DNA of 64,000 nucleotides from Alphaproteobacteria bacterium (GTDB taxonomy: Bacteria > Pseudomonadota > Alphaproteobacteria > Rhizobiales > Rhizobiaceae), in NCBI GenBank assembly GCA_024742485.1, contig JANSYK010000001.1, positions 2,046,001 to 2,110,000 on the forward strand. The letters are read 5' to 3'. Below are positions 63,948 to 64,000 of this stretch, piece after piece. Numbering within the stretch: position 1 is the first letter of the stretch; each line of letters opens with the position of its first letter. The position numbers and the translations under genes were made by a program. The notes under the pieces are model-generated. The model worked only from the letters and a program-made list of their open reading frames with translations, was not told the origin of the DNA and made no database searches.

Positions 63948-64000
63948 CGCTGACCTGAAAGGAGATTCGGTTCGCACACTCCGAGGCTTACCCATGTCTG

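Overview
The window looks like chromosomal DNA of a GC-rich alphaproteobacterium, most likely Rhizobiales (Hyphomicrobiales). The evidence is a C4-type 5-aminolevulinate synthase (HemA), a TspO homologue beside it, CTTGAC/CTATAT-like promoters, many translationally coupled ABC-importer operons, and catabolic clusters under LacI and GntR control. No replication gene, rRNA, complete tRNA, insertion sequence or CRISPR array was seen.

Layout. (1) 1-7422: a truncated adenine deaminase (minus) divergent from a polyamine-type (PotDBCA-like) ABC importer operon that ends in an MtaD/TrzA-like amidohydrolase and an M20 peptidase. (2) 7458-23363: one long minus-strand catabolic operon of 14 genes: Gfo/Idh oxidoreductase, fused CoA-transferase, enoyl-CoA hydratase, aldehyde dehydrogenase, a sugar-type ABC importer, two GMC oxidoreductases around an SDR, a DUF993 aldolase-like protein, a LacI regulator and a Dabb protein. 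Its promoter (-35/-10 at 23335-23363) carries two LacI-like palindromes, one exactly between -35 and -10. (3) 23455-26052: a metallo-beta-lactamase-fold protein and a BON-MscS channel. (4) 26178-37770: a GntR regulator and a GMC oxidoreductase divergent from an eight-gene sugar or sugar-acid operon (aldehyde dehydrogenase, YtfQRT/YjfF-like importer, enolase-superfamily dehydratase, Zn-dehydrogenase, KduD-like SDR). Three copies of a TTTGGTnTGAnnAAA-type GntR operator lie between them. (5) 37844-46056: MipA/OmpV porin-like protein, HemA, TspO, cytochrome c, a secreted putative hydrolase, and a FUSC plus HlyD efflux pair. (6) 46167-52442: an MMPL/RND exporter coupled to a class V PLP enzyme, a winged-helix/TPR regulator and a small membrane protein. 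(7) 52942-58421: two RNase T2 genes divergent from an overlapping two-gene cassette encoding a 12-helix flippase-like membrane protein and an unusual reverse transcriptase. (8) 58699-64000: a 45-nt 3' tRNA fragment that looks like an attachment-site scar, followed by AT-richer island genes (membrane-anchored patatin, DUF3616-like secreted protein, two overlapping lipoproteins).

Most of the window is uptake and oxidation of carbohydrate-like or nucleobase-like compounds. The most unusual part is the membrane protein/reverse transcriptase pair at 54985-58421. It sits beside two secreted RNase T2 genes, has a run of stem-loops at its 3' side, and abuts a probable genomic-island junction. Its function is unknown to me; a defence or RNA-handling role is a hypothesis only.

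A recurrent fine-scale feature is a perfect GC-rich hairpin 12-35 nt behind the solute-binding-protein gene in all three ABC operons (1984-2006, 17069-17091, 31287-31313).
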